Assembly: GCA_009982845.1 (NCBI GenBank)
Contig: JAADKB010000009.1
Coordinates: forward strand, 1,550,001 to 1,614,000
Reading direction: 5' to 3'
Source: Delphinella strobiligena
Lineage: Eukaryota; Ascomycota; Dothideomycetes; Dothideales; Dothioraceae
Length of the DNA stretch: 64,000 nt
Positions 46,189 to 56,185 of this stretch are shown here, one piece after another. Position 1 is the first letter of the stretch. Each line of letters opens with the position of its first letter. The position numbers and the translations under genes are program-made. The notes beneath the pieces were generated by a model that was not told where the DNA came from, made no database searches, and saw only the letters and a program-made list of their open reading frames with translations.

Positions 46189-47016
46189 TGTGATGTATTT
46201 TATTGATTCTAAAAGGAGACTGTTAGCTGATGTCACTCACTGGCAGGTTTGTAGTTCGCATCAAAAGGCAGCTTGATCGAGCAGAGTTGCAAATTGGAAC
46301 GGTCCCGAATTTGCAACAGCGCGTCAGCGATTCCCAAATGGCAAAGTTGCGACGACTCTTGTAACGGAGTCGCGCAGGTGCGGCAAGCCCACAGTTCCCC
46401 AAGATCACACAAGGTGATTGGTTTAAGCCAACAAGCAACACGCAAGCCCACTTATGTGCACAAGTCGCCAAGGCAATGTGTTCCCACAAGCGCCGAGATG
46501 TACAAGTGACATGGTCTGATGATAAGCCGTCTCAACTGATATCGCAAGTGCCCACTGCCCACTTTCAAGGAAATCGGCTTCACGCAAACCCGATCACGCG
46601 AAGAGAATGTGAACCCACTAGATAAGATGCCACGAACCCACTGGAATATGTGCAAACTGCAACGGTGAAAGTAAAGTGAAGAAGCTGTGATATGCTCTTC
46701 AATGTTTCGCGACCCAAAAAGATGAAATCTGCGAGAAAGGTTGATGCAGAAAGGATGATTTGAAAGGCAAAGAAAAAGGTCGAGTGCTCAAGTTTATACG
46801 CGCGAGCTAGCACGGCAGAACGAAAGAAAAGTTGGCTTACCGCCCTGAGATTGTCAAAGCTTCCGCCTCGGACTCCGCACGGGCGTTTGCGCTAGAAGGT
46901 TTTGGGTAAACCTTAGTTGCCGTGAGCGGGAGAGTCAAGTTTCAGGGACTTGGAGGAACACCGAGTGGAGAGTTTGAACGCCGTGGACAATGCGATAAGG
47001 TGTTAGACATATAAAA
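46189..47016. other. Shared divergent promoter region (nucleolin-like / alg6)
   Basis: 828 bp between two divergent start codons. A GTGAGT...CTAAC...TTTTAG arrangement lies just upstream of the nucleolin-like start, but the stretch is only about 32 bp, too short for an intron unless a farther donor is used. Confidence 0.45.
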
Positions 47017-48891
47017 ATGCCTCCACCGTCTCATAGACCTAGAAAGAAGAGAACCGATGGTCATGCGATTGCTCCGGTCAGTAACGAATTGGTCCTCTCG
47101 GATTCCGTATCAAAGGCGGTACAGAGGCCAGCTTTCCCCTTAGTAGCCTTCCTATATCCAGCAAGAGGAGCAGTGTCGTTATGGGTTGTGCTTCCATTGA
47201 TTCTGATGGCTGTTGGTCTTTTTCGATGGACCACTGGGTTCTGGAACTACTCCGGTGTGTAAATGTCCAATATTTCGATCTCCTTTCTCGATACTCATTG
47301 TTCCAGGTCTCGGCAAACCACCCATGTTTGGGGACTTTGAAGCGCAGAGACATTGGTTGGAGCTGACTACTCAACTACCGGTATCACATTGGTACTTTCA
47401 CGATTTGGAATGGTGGGGGCTAGATTATCCGCCATTGACAGCATACCACAGCTACATCTTGGGTCGGATGTATGTGAATTGCCCCCTATTCAATCCAATT
47501 TCCTGACATCGCACAGCGCCGACTTCATCAATCCAGCATGGGTTGAGCTTCGTGCTTCCCGCGGACTGGAAAGTCTCGATCTCAAGGTCTTCATGAGAGC
47601 GACTGTCTTGGTTTCCGAGTATCTCATCTACATCCCGGCCTGCGTAATTTGTCTACGCCGCTTGGGCCGTCTCACAGGAGTCGCTTCGTGGGATATCTCA
47701 ATCGCCCTCACAGCAGTTCTTATGCAACCAGCCACCATCCTGGTCGACCATGGTCACTTCCAGTACAACACTGTTATGCTTGGCTTCGTCATTGCCTCTG
47801 TCTCGAGCTTGCTCGCCGGCCGACCACTCTGGGGCTGTGCCTATTTTGTTGCTGCTCTTGGATTCAAGCAAATGGCCTTATTCTACGCGCCAGCTGTCTT
47901 TGCCTACCTCCTCGGCATCTGTGTCTTCCCTCGGATTGACATCATCAGACTCATTAATATCGCACTGGCCACTCTCGCCTCTTTTGCAGTGCTCTACCTG
48001 CCTTTCCTCCTGGGAGTGGCATACGATGTCGCGCGCGACATTCCTTTACCATCGGACATGAAAAGTCCGCCTCTCTTATCAACACTTTCGGGACAGCTGA
48101 ACGAGAAGGCATACTACTACCCTTTCGTCCTTCAGCTTGCTCAGTCAATTCACCGCATATTCCCCTTCTCTCGCGGCCTTTTCGAAGACAAGGTGGCAAA
48201 CATCTGGTGCGCAGTGCACTCCTCTGGCCTGCATAAGCTCCACGAGTACGACACGGCTCTCGTCTCCCGCGCAGCTCTGGCATTGACATCGCTACTCATC
48301 CTGCCACCATGCCTACTCATCTTCTTGAAGCCTAGGAAGGATCTAATACCATGGGCCTTTGCAACCACATCCTGGGGTTTCTTCCTTGCTTCGTACCAAG
48401 TCCATGAAAAGAATGTGTTGCTGCCTCTACTGCCCATGACGATTCTCTTAGCTTCTGGAGCTGGATTGCGTCCCGACTTCAGGGCTTGGATCGGGTTTGC
48501 CAATATCCTCGCCACGTGGACACTGTATCCCTTACTCAAGCGAGATGAGTTGAAGATTCCATACTTCGTGCTCACCGGGTTGTGGGCTTATCTTTTGGGA
48601 TTGCCTCCGGTCTCTTTCAGCGCGTACTTTGGTAAGCAGGGTGGGTATATCAGTTTGCCGGTCAAGATTGTGCATCTGCTCTTCTATATTGGTATGGTTG
48701 GTTGGCACTTTGCTGAGGCTTTCGTGCTGCCGCCGGCTGGAATGCCTGATATCTGGGTCGTGGGTAATGTGTGTCTCGGGGTTGCTGGCTTTGGACTCTG
48801 CTATCTCTGGTGTCTGTGGCAGTTGACATACAAGAGTGGCATCTTTCGTGTTCCGGCCAAGAGGGTTGAGGAAGCCAAAAAGATCCAGTAG
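47017..48891 (+). CDS. alg6: Alg6, dolichyl-P-Glc:Man9GlcNAc2-PP-dolichol alpha-1,3-glucosyltransferase
   Basis: ER membrane glycosyltransferase adding the first glucose to the lipid-linked N-glycan precursor. The ALG6/ALG8 signature is complete once spliced: MFGDFEAQRHWLELT, WYFHDLEWWGLDYPPLTAYH, then INPAWVELRASRGLES and KVFMRATVLVSEYL; the next part has LVDHGHFQYNTVMLGF and many membrane segments. The FHDLEWWGLDYPPLTAYH variant and MRATV fit ALG6 rather than ALG8. Three exons: 47017-47254, 47307-47469, 47517-48891 (591 aa); introns of 52 and 47 bp, the second among the shortest here. No lesion. An A-rich TATA-like ACATATAAAA directly precedes the start. Confidence 0.93.
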
Positions 48892-49257
48892 TCGAATGTG
48901 GTGAAGAGAGCAGAGGGAAACTCTTCAGATGGTGTACAGAGAAAGCGGCGAAGATTTAGAGAAGAGAGGTAGTGTACAATAACAGATAGTAATGTACAAA
49001 TAGTGTTTTACAAGCAATTCAAAAAATCGTATCCCAATTCTAAGCGCCTCCCAATATAACCAGTTTATGCGCCTTCCGCAATGCATTCCGACTCATGTGT
49101 CTGTCTCTTACAATACATCTGCCACTCGTTCGCCCTCTCTCTTTTTGCGCCTCCCTCTGGAATCTTCCTTCGTCATCTCATCACTTGTCGGATCCATGAT
49201 GTAGGGGCCGGAGATAGTTCGATCAATTATCTGTCCCGATCCAAGGTGGCAATCATC
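48892..49257. other. Convergent intergenic spacer (alg6 / cox17)
   Basis: About 370 bp between two 3' ends; nothing recognised. Confidence 0.5.
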
Positions 49258-49716
49258 CTAGGGTAGAGAGAAACCATAACCCTTCATGCAACTCCTGTAC
49301 TTGGCGACTATGCTCTCACAGTCCTTCTGCGGGTCGGCGGCGTTGGAGAAGAGCATGCATTCGTCGCGAGCGGCTTTTTCGTCTTTGCATACGCAGCAAG
49401 GCTGTAGCATATAGTCGTCAGCCACCTTTCCTCGAATGTTTAACTCCTCTTTCGTGCATTCGCCGCCCTGTTGTCTGCCGATTGCCTTGAATCGTTTTGC
49501 GCCTGGCTTGCGCATTTTCTCGTGATCATGTCGTGCGGAAGGAAAGGGTAAGAACAGTTGAGGTGGCGATATGTCGTACCTTGACCTTGGCAGCAGCCTC
49601 ACCCGCGGGCTTGAGGTCTGCGGCGAGGTTGTTGGTTCCGGTTGCAGTGGATGCTGTTGCTCGATTAGCCACTTGCTGATAAATGTGTCTATTGCATTGC
49701 GCATACGAGTAGCCAT
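49258..49716 (-). CDS. cox17: Cox17, copper chaperone for cytochrome c oxidase
   Basis: Small twin-CX9C protein of the mitochondrial intermembrane space that passes Cu(I) to Sco1 and Cox11. The copper site CC is in KPCCVCKDEKAARDEC, and the second CX9C is CESIVAKYRSC. The best model has three exons: a 10-nt first exon (49716-49707, ATGGCTACTC), 49653-49580, and 49401-49258, with introns of 53 bp (branch GGCTAATC) and 178 bp. It gives 75 aa starting MATPSTATGTNN, exactly the expected size. The unspliced frame is also open but would put over 100 unrelated residues before the CC motif, so I reject it. Divergent from the RanGAP gene. Confidence 0.9.
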   Translation of the reverse strand: MATRMRNAIDTFISKWLIEQQHPLQPEPTTSPQTSSPRVRLLPRSRYDISPPQLFLPFPSARHDHEKMRKPGAKRFKAIGRQQGGECTKEELNIRGKVADDYMLQPCCVCKDEKAARDECMLFSNAADPQKDCESIVAKYRSCMKGYGFSLP

Positions 49717-50241
49717 TTGAGCAGAGACGGGCACTGCTTTTGTGTGTTTTATGAGTGGATTAGAGCAGAATATGCAAGTGTCAATATTCCAAAATGTGAG
49801 AACAGTATCGAAAGAGTGAGTTTGTAATTGAAAGATTCACCCAACTCGAGCACGTCAGTTGATGGAATATGTCAGCCAATTATCGGAAATAATCGCCGTG
49901 ACCGTCATGCCAGCTCGGGGTGCACGTACCGACAGCCAGGGCAAGTTCAAGTTCGCACTTTGTTAGATGCAGGGTCTGGGTCAGGCACGTCAGGCACGTC
50001 AGGTTCTCTTGGCAACAAGAATCCGCGCATTCCATTGGTCAACAATTCGGTTCTTTCGAGCGTTGTTCGGCGGCCCAGAAATAAGGCGGGCGCAATTAAT
50101 TGACTGCCCCTCGCTGAAGTCGAGTAAACACTACATCACTTTTTTTGCTCTTGCTGGTATAACACTGCTTTCGCTCCAGACGTCGCTTTTGACGTACATC
50201 ATCTATTCCCTTGTACCGAGCTTATACCGGAGTCGTCCATC
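49717..50241. other. Shared divergent promoter region (cox17 / RanGAP)
   Basis: 525 bp between two divergent start codons; no gene recognised. It contains a short repeat CAGGCACGT near 49982-50001. Confidence 0.5.
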
Positions 50242-51540
50242 ATGTCCTCCAAGGTCTTCACTCTCGAGGGCAAGTCCCTCAAGCTTGACACTGCTGCAGA
50301 CATTGAACCATACTTGAAGGAACTTGTCGAGAGTTCTGACGTCGAGGAGGCGAGATTTCATGGAAACACTCTTGGTGTAGAGGCTTGCGAGGCTTTGGCC
50401 AAAGTGCTCGAGACCAAGAAGACGTTGCAGGTAAGTCGCCCAACTCAAGTGCGCTTCCAGAAGTGCTAATGCCATGCGCAGAACATCAATCTCGCCGACA
50501 TCTTCACTGGTCGTCTTCTCTCCGAAATTCCTACCGCCCTGACCCACCTCCTGACTTCGCTTCTCACTCTACCAAACCTTCACACTGTGAATCTCTCGGA
50601 TAACGCCTTTGGATTGAACACGGTGGAGCCCCTTCGCCCATTCCTCTCCCAACACACACCTCTCCAGCATCTCATCCTCAACAATAATGGCCTTGGTCCC
50701 GCTGCAGGAACTCTTGTAGCCGAGGCTCTCACACAACTCGCCGAGAAGAAGGCAGCAGCAAGAAAACATGGCAAGCACGTGCCTGACCTCGAGACTGTTG
50801 TCTGTGGCAGAAACAGACTGGAGACGGGCTCCATGAACGCATGGATCAAGGCTTACGCTTCTCATCCCAACATGAAGAACGTCAAGATGGTGCAAAACGG
50901 AATCAGGCAAGAGGGTATCAGTGCTCTCCTCCAGAACGGTCTCTCGCAATGTGCAGTCCTTGAAGTCCTGGATTTACAGGACAACACCTTCACCGCCATG
51001 GGTGCCCGCGCTCTGGCCGACGTTGTTGGAAAGTGGACCAATATCAAGGAGCTTGGTGTTGGCGACTCGCTGCTCTCGGCAAGAGGAGGTGTCATGCTCG
51101 CTGAGGCACTTGGCAAGGGCGAGAACAAGGCTCTCGAGACCTTGAGATTACAATACAACGAGATTGACGCTAAGGGTCTTGCTGCCCTTGCAACAATCGC
51201 AAAGGCCGGACATCTTCCTAGCCTGCAAAGGATTGAGCTCAACGGCAACAAATTCTCCGAGGAGGACAACTCGATTGAGATTCTCAAGGAGGTGCTTGAT
51301 GCCAGAAAAGAGGAAATTTGCCCTGATGACGACGACGACGAGCTTTGGGGTATTGACGAACTTGATGACCTCGAGGAGGACAGCGATGACGAGGAAGGCG
51401 ACGACGACGTCAACGAGGATGGTGAGGAAAAGAAGATTGTCAAGGAGGCCGACGCTGCAGAGTCTCAAACCGTCTCCGAAGACAAGGATACCAGCGTCGA
51501 CGAACTCGCTGCTGCTCTGGGCAAGACTGAGATCAAATAG
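50242..51540 (+). CDS. rna1: Ran GTPase-activating protein 1 (Rna1)
   Basis: Cytoplasmic activator of Ran GTP hydrolysis, setting the direction of nuclear transport. Leucine-rich repeats of the RanGAP type run through the protein (LRQ-type consensus seen in HTVNLSDNAFG, HLILNNNGLGPAAG, VLDLQDNTFTAMGARAL, TLRLQYNEIDAKGLAAL, RIELNGNKFS) and end in a long acidic tail (DDDDDELWGIDELDDLEED). Two exons, 50242-50430 and 50482-51540, 51-bp intron, 415 aa, the normal fungal length. The conserved Arg region (ETVVCGRNRLE) is present. No lesion. Confidence 0.94.
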
Positions 51541-52324
51541 ATCACGTGCTTGTCACGAGTGGAACACGCTAGCATTGCATACACGTAGCGGACGACTGTT
51601 TTTTCTTGCATTCTTGGCGCATGTCGGATGCTCTGGAGCACCTCATTCGAAGGAAATAAGGGACAGGAATGAATGGATATATGGGTGGAGTACAACAACA
51701 ACCAGTGATACCATGGAAATACACGTTTTGATATGCCTATGCTTGGATGAATCACAGGCATTTAGTTTTATAGCAGAACGAGATAGTGAGTAATGAAACA
51801 ACCTTTCTCATCACTGTAATTGAGTTTTCCCTCGTGTTCCATTTGTGGTACCTCTTCTAGTTGTATGAGTCGGTTCGAGACCCTTGTAGAGACGAGATCT
51901 TTAGGCACTCGTTGAGTATCGTTAAGGTCGGCACATCACCGCCACCTACGAGTACTTCACTGAAACATACTTACAACGTGCGTGAAGCAAGCAGCGTGAC
52001 AGCACACCTTTATTATCCGCCATTCACATTGTAAAGCCGCCAAGCAGCCGTTGGATACGAGAAGCTTGAAGCCTTCCGCATTAGTACTGATGAGCGCTCT
52101 AGTACGAAGGTCATTGCATTTTAGTCCTCTGCAACTTCCTAATTTTAGATCATGGCGTAGTCTCTAATATCCTGTTTTGATGTTCGATATCATCAATGCT
52201 TTGAAGGATTCCACGGATCCAGTACGAGTACTTTGACCCTATACAGCATGTCATTGCATACTCACTCTTCCGCCTGGTCCTTTCTTAAAAATCATCACGA
52301 ACTCCTTTCCGTGTTCAGCTAGGC
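51541..52324. other. Intergenic region with an element end
   Basis: About 780 bp, no gene recognised. It contains a solitary terminal repeat of the family 1 element at 52167-52199, about 125 bp before the wall-protein start. Confidence 0.55.
52167..52199. repeat. Solitary terminal repeat of the family 1 element
   Basis: 33 bp matching the right end of the element at 2695-2961 at about 27 positions, including an unbroken TGTTCGATATCATCAATG. I cannot find the partner end or a clear 9-bp duplication, so it may be a truncated or heavily mutated copy. Confidence 0.55.
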
Positions 52325-54799
52325 ATGCTTGCCTTTATTTGGGTCGTCTCTTTACTGGCTTCTCATATATCAACTGGTGAGCTGCGTGTAGTACCTTAGA
52401 ATCATCAAAAAACCTCGTTGATTTCCTTCAGTCAAAAGCCAAGATAGGAACGAGACAGCCGCGATTTCGGCTTCGTACCAAAACACTTCAATTGCATTAG
52501 GAACAGGCCAAGTGTCTGTAGCTGCTCTAGACCAGAATGCCACCACAATAGTGACCGGAAGCGGGCAGACTTTTGCCTCAAGCTGCGCCTCTGCCATTGA
52601 GAGTGCACTCGCGTCTTGCAAACCAGTCACAAGCTCTTCTTTGACCAGTTCAACGACGGTCTATGCCACAACCAGCTCAATTGTTGGTACTCCTTACATC
52701 ACCACCTTATGTGATGGAATACCCAGGGTAGTCGGCGATGTAACTTATTTCACTTATACGGCAATACTGTACTCCAAGGACCTTTATACCACAATCACCA
52801 CTTGCGCAGGTGGCGGACCAGTCCCGACACCTTGCTTGATAGATCCGAATGATTGTCAGACATATCAAAATGCTCTCTGGTCTTCTTATGCGACCAATAC
52901 CACCGCTGCATATGAAGTTGTGCGGTCTGCCAGCAAGAGCATTTGCGACACCGTTGGTCAAACAGGAACTTGCGCGCCATACGCAGCCCAAACCTGTCAG
53001 ATCAATGCAGGGGATGTAACCAAGCCTGCTAGGCTTTTTTATTGGTGAGTGAGCCCTGCGTGTAACCAGCATACTAGCCTTGCGATACTAACAGATTTTG
53101 AAGGCCGATTACTACAACGGGTGGCGACTTATGCAACCGAACAGGAACTACTATCAGCGCGACACCAACAGGCAATGGCCCCAATGTTGTCGTTACAAGT
53201 GGCGTAACGATCACCTCCCCGAGTGTAGCCATTTCCTTTGCACAAATCAGTCGCTCTGATGGTTGCGGTCCTACTCTGACCGATTACATGCTAATACTTG
53301 ACCCAAGTGATGTCTTTACAATGCGCCAAGCCCGTGCTTTTGGCGTGGGGGCCTCGATGAACTTTCACGACATTCAAACTACCTGCGTAGAAGCAGGCTG
53401 CTACACCCAAGTCCCGTGGACCGCATATGCCTCGGCGCCGGGTTGCTGGTCAGGATTTGCCCCTGCTCCATTGTCTTGTCCTACCATTCTGCCCAGCTAT
53501 TCGCCGGTCATCTATCTCAATAACCTCAGCCCTTTGCTTTCTGCGGCGCCACAGTGGGGTACGGGTTGTTTTGGGGACATTGCTGGTGTCTGGGATCCAC
53601 CTACTGCGCTACAGTCTGCTGCTAGTGTCGCACCAGCTACGTTGCCTCATCATGCTGTTGTCAGTACCACGAGCTCTTACACTCATGCTTCCACTGCTGC
53701 TGCTCCTGCTTCTTCTGCGGATTCGGTTGCTATGAGTACCGTGGATGCAGTCAGCGCTGTCCCCTCTCCCGTCCGTGTTGTTGTTCAAAGCGATCAGGTG
53801 GCTTCGCCCACCGCCACTGAAGCATCAAGCATAGCGATGGCTCAAATTGAGGGGCCTTCTACCTCTACCTCTACCTCTATCGTAGAGCAGACGAAGCCTA
53901 GTTCGGATCTCGTTCCTTCCGATTACACGATCATTACAGGAGGAGTAACGGAACCTTCTCCTGTCCACCTCAATCCTGCTACTGCTGTTGAGACTGCAAC
54001 ACTACCCTCTGACAATGAAGGTGATACCAGTGAAAACTCCGGAGACGAGAATACGACTGGCTCTCAAGGGTCTGCTGGTGGTTATTCTGATGGTGCGGAC
54101 GGCACTTCCCCTGGCTCTGAAGATTCTGAAAACCCACCTTCTCATTCCTCGGCAGATGTGTCAACAGCAGGCTCAAGCGACGTCTCGGATAGTGATTCAC
54201 TTGATAGTTCACCTGGAACTACGACTGGCTCCAGTGACTCTTCTAGCGACTCTTCTGGAGGCTCTTCTGGCGGCTCTTCTGATCCTTCAGCAAGTGAACC
54301 AGCCGGAGGATCAACCGGAGGATCAGATGTTGAAACCTCTGGGATCTCGTCTGGAGAGTCCTCTGGAAGTTCTGCTCAAGGGTCTTCCGAGGACTCTTCT
54401 GATGGATCGCCAAATATTGTATCGGGTACTTCAATTATAGCAGATCCTGGTAATCCTTCCAGGAGTTCAACTGCTTCAGATGCTGGAGTTACCATGCTGA
54501 ATACCGAGTCCTCTGGAACGTCAATCGCAGGCTTTACTGGCGACCCCTCTTTACTCGCCTCAACGACTGGATCTGCCAAGGTCCAATCTTCGTCGCAACA
54601 ATCGAGTAGACTTTCATCGTCGGATACGGCACATACAGCACATACAACGACAGGCTCATACTCAGGGTCCAACTCAGTGACTGCGGTTGTATCGAATGCA
54701 GTAACGACCAGTTCATCTGCAGCAGTATCAGCAGCGAGGAGAGCCGCCGGAGTGCAGGTTTGTACTATGTTTGCAGTTGCTTGCTTTTTGTTCCTATGA
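52325..54799 (+). CDS. Secreted Ser/Thr-rich protein with a GPI-anchor-type C-terminus
   Basis: Predicted cell-wall or surface glycoprotein. A signal peptide (MLAFIWVVSLLASHIST) is encoded by the first exon. The next 330 residues are Cys-containing (SSCASAIESALASCKP, CGPTLTDYMLILDPSDVFTM, CCW-like patterns spread out) and of unknown fold. From about residue 400 the protein is a long Ser/Gly/Thr-rich stretch with loose SSGGSS-type repeats, expected to be heavily O-glycosylated, ending in a hydrophobic tail (VCTMFAVACFLFL) fitting a GPI signal. Exons 52325-52376, 52432-53044 and 53104-54799 (786 aa); introns of 55 and 59 bp. The second acceptor must be TGAAG at 53103, because the nearer AACAG gives TGA. 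No named family recognised. Confidence 0.78.
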
Positions 54800-55049
54800 T
54801 ATTCATGTGGCACGATGGGAAAATGTATTGGAGTATATTTTGCGATTTTGATTGTACACATAGCCTCTCTTTCTCTTTCTCTTTAATTGGATGCATTATG
54901 GCATGTGTATATCATACGTATATCATGACTTTATCCGCATCTTTTCTCTAACAATAAAACACGACAAAACAGTTGTCATTTGACTAATGAATGTTTCAGA
55001 CAGCATTTAATCCTAGAAGCCTCCTCAGATCCGTGAAAAGCCAAACCCC

Positions 55050-55799
55050 TCAAGCAGCCAATCCACCATTGATCTCAAAAACAGACCCATTAACATACCC
55101 CGCCCCCTTCCCCATAAGAAAAGCAACAACATCCGCACACTCCTCCGGCAACCCCATCCTCCCCAGCGAAATCCTACCCTCGATCCTCCTCACGCTCTCC
55201 TCGCCCGCAACCACAGAAGCATTAGTAGGCGTATCGATAAACCCGGGCGCAATCACATTGACCCTGATCCCCTTCCTCCCCAACTCCAACGCCATCGCCT
55301 TGCTGAACCCAATCACACCGTACTTGGTCGCGCAGTAGATGGCTATGTTCGCTGTGGGCGTGGTGCCGCAGATGGAGGATACGTTGACTATACTCGCGCC
55401 AGCCCGCAGATGTGGGATTGCGGCTCGCGTGATCGCGTACGTGCCTTTGAGATTCGTGTTCATTAGTTTGTCGTAGTAGGCATCTGTTGTTTCCTCCAAA
55501 GCGTAGGGGGTCGGGTTCACGCCTGCGCAGTTGAAGATGTGGTGCAGGTTGCCGTGGGTGGAGATGCAGTCGTTTATGCTGGCTGTGCAGGCGGCGCTGA
55601 GGGATACGTCTAGGGTTTGGGTGCTGTGTGGGGACGTGGCTTGTGGGCAGAGAGAGAGGGTTTGTTGTAGTGAGGAGGCGTTGATGTCGGTTAGGAAGAG
55701 GGTCGCTCCTAGGATGGCGAGTTTGATCGATGTCGCGCGGCCTATCCCGCTTCCTGCGCCTGTGATGAAGATGACTTGGTCTTTGAATGGTTGGGTCAT
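55050..55799 (-). CDS. Short-chain dehydrogenase/reductase, FabG-like
   Basis: Classical SDR of 249 aa in one exon. Cofactor motif TGAGSGIG near residue 14, NCAG motif, catalytic Ser in IVNVSSICG and YCATK (YxxxK), then the segment ELGRKGIRVNVIAPGFIDTP and the C-terminal GSVFEINGG typical of 3-oxoacyl reductase-like enzymes. The start is the ATG at 55799; the frame is open further upstream but without family features. The substrate cannot be told from sequence. Its codon use is GC-rich, like the core genes. No lesion. Confidence 0.88.
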   Translation of the reverse strand: MTQPFKDQVIFITGAGSGIGRATSIKLAILGATLFLTDINASSLQQTLSLCPQATSPHSTQTLDVSLSAACTASINDCISTHGNLHHIFNCAGVNPTPYALEETTDAYYDKLMNTNLKGTYAITRAAIPHLRAGASIVNVSSICGTTPTANIAIYCATKYGVIGFSKAMALELGRKGIRVNVIAPGFIDTPTNASVVAGEESVRRIEGRISLGRMGLPEECADVVAFLMGKGAGYVNGSVFEINGGLAA

Positions 55800-56185
55800 T
55801 TTTGTTGTCCTGAGATTTCTTTTGGGCTTGACTTTCGAAATTCTGATAGTCTTGGTTGTGAAGATGAAATTGCAAGTCAGGGCCGACGCGATTGTGACGT
55901 GTTTGATGAATCTCCTGCTTGTCTCAATACACACTATGGCTTGTTGTTTCGGTCCAATCAAGGAAGTGCGATATTATTGTGTTTGTATAAAAAGCTCCCC
56001 ATGACTTGAGGTCAAGGTACTTATATCGCGGCGGGGGGAAGTGGGGCGGCGAGCTTCCTTATCGGGGAGAAACCCCCATTCTTGCTTGTCTTGGTCACCA
56101 CGTCGCTGGATAAAATTAAAGCACGCAAACTATGAATGTCTAGTACTTTTACTTGGGGTATCATTTGTCTTCAAGACTCGTTTTT
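55800..56185. other. Intergenic region
   Basis: 386 bp between the FabG-like SDR start and the 3' end of the WDR70 gene, both on the minus strand. Nothing recognised beyond the SDR promoter. Confidence 0.5.
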
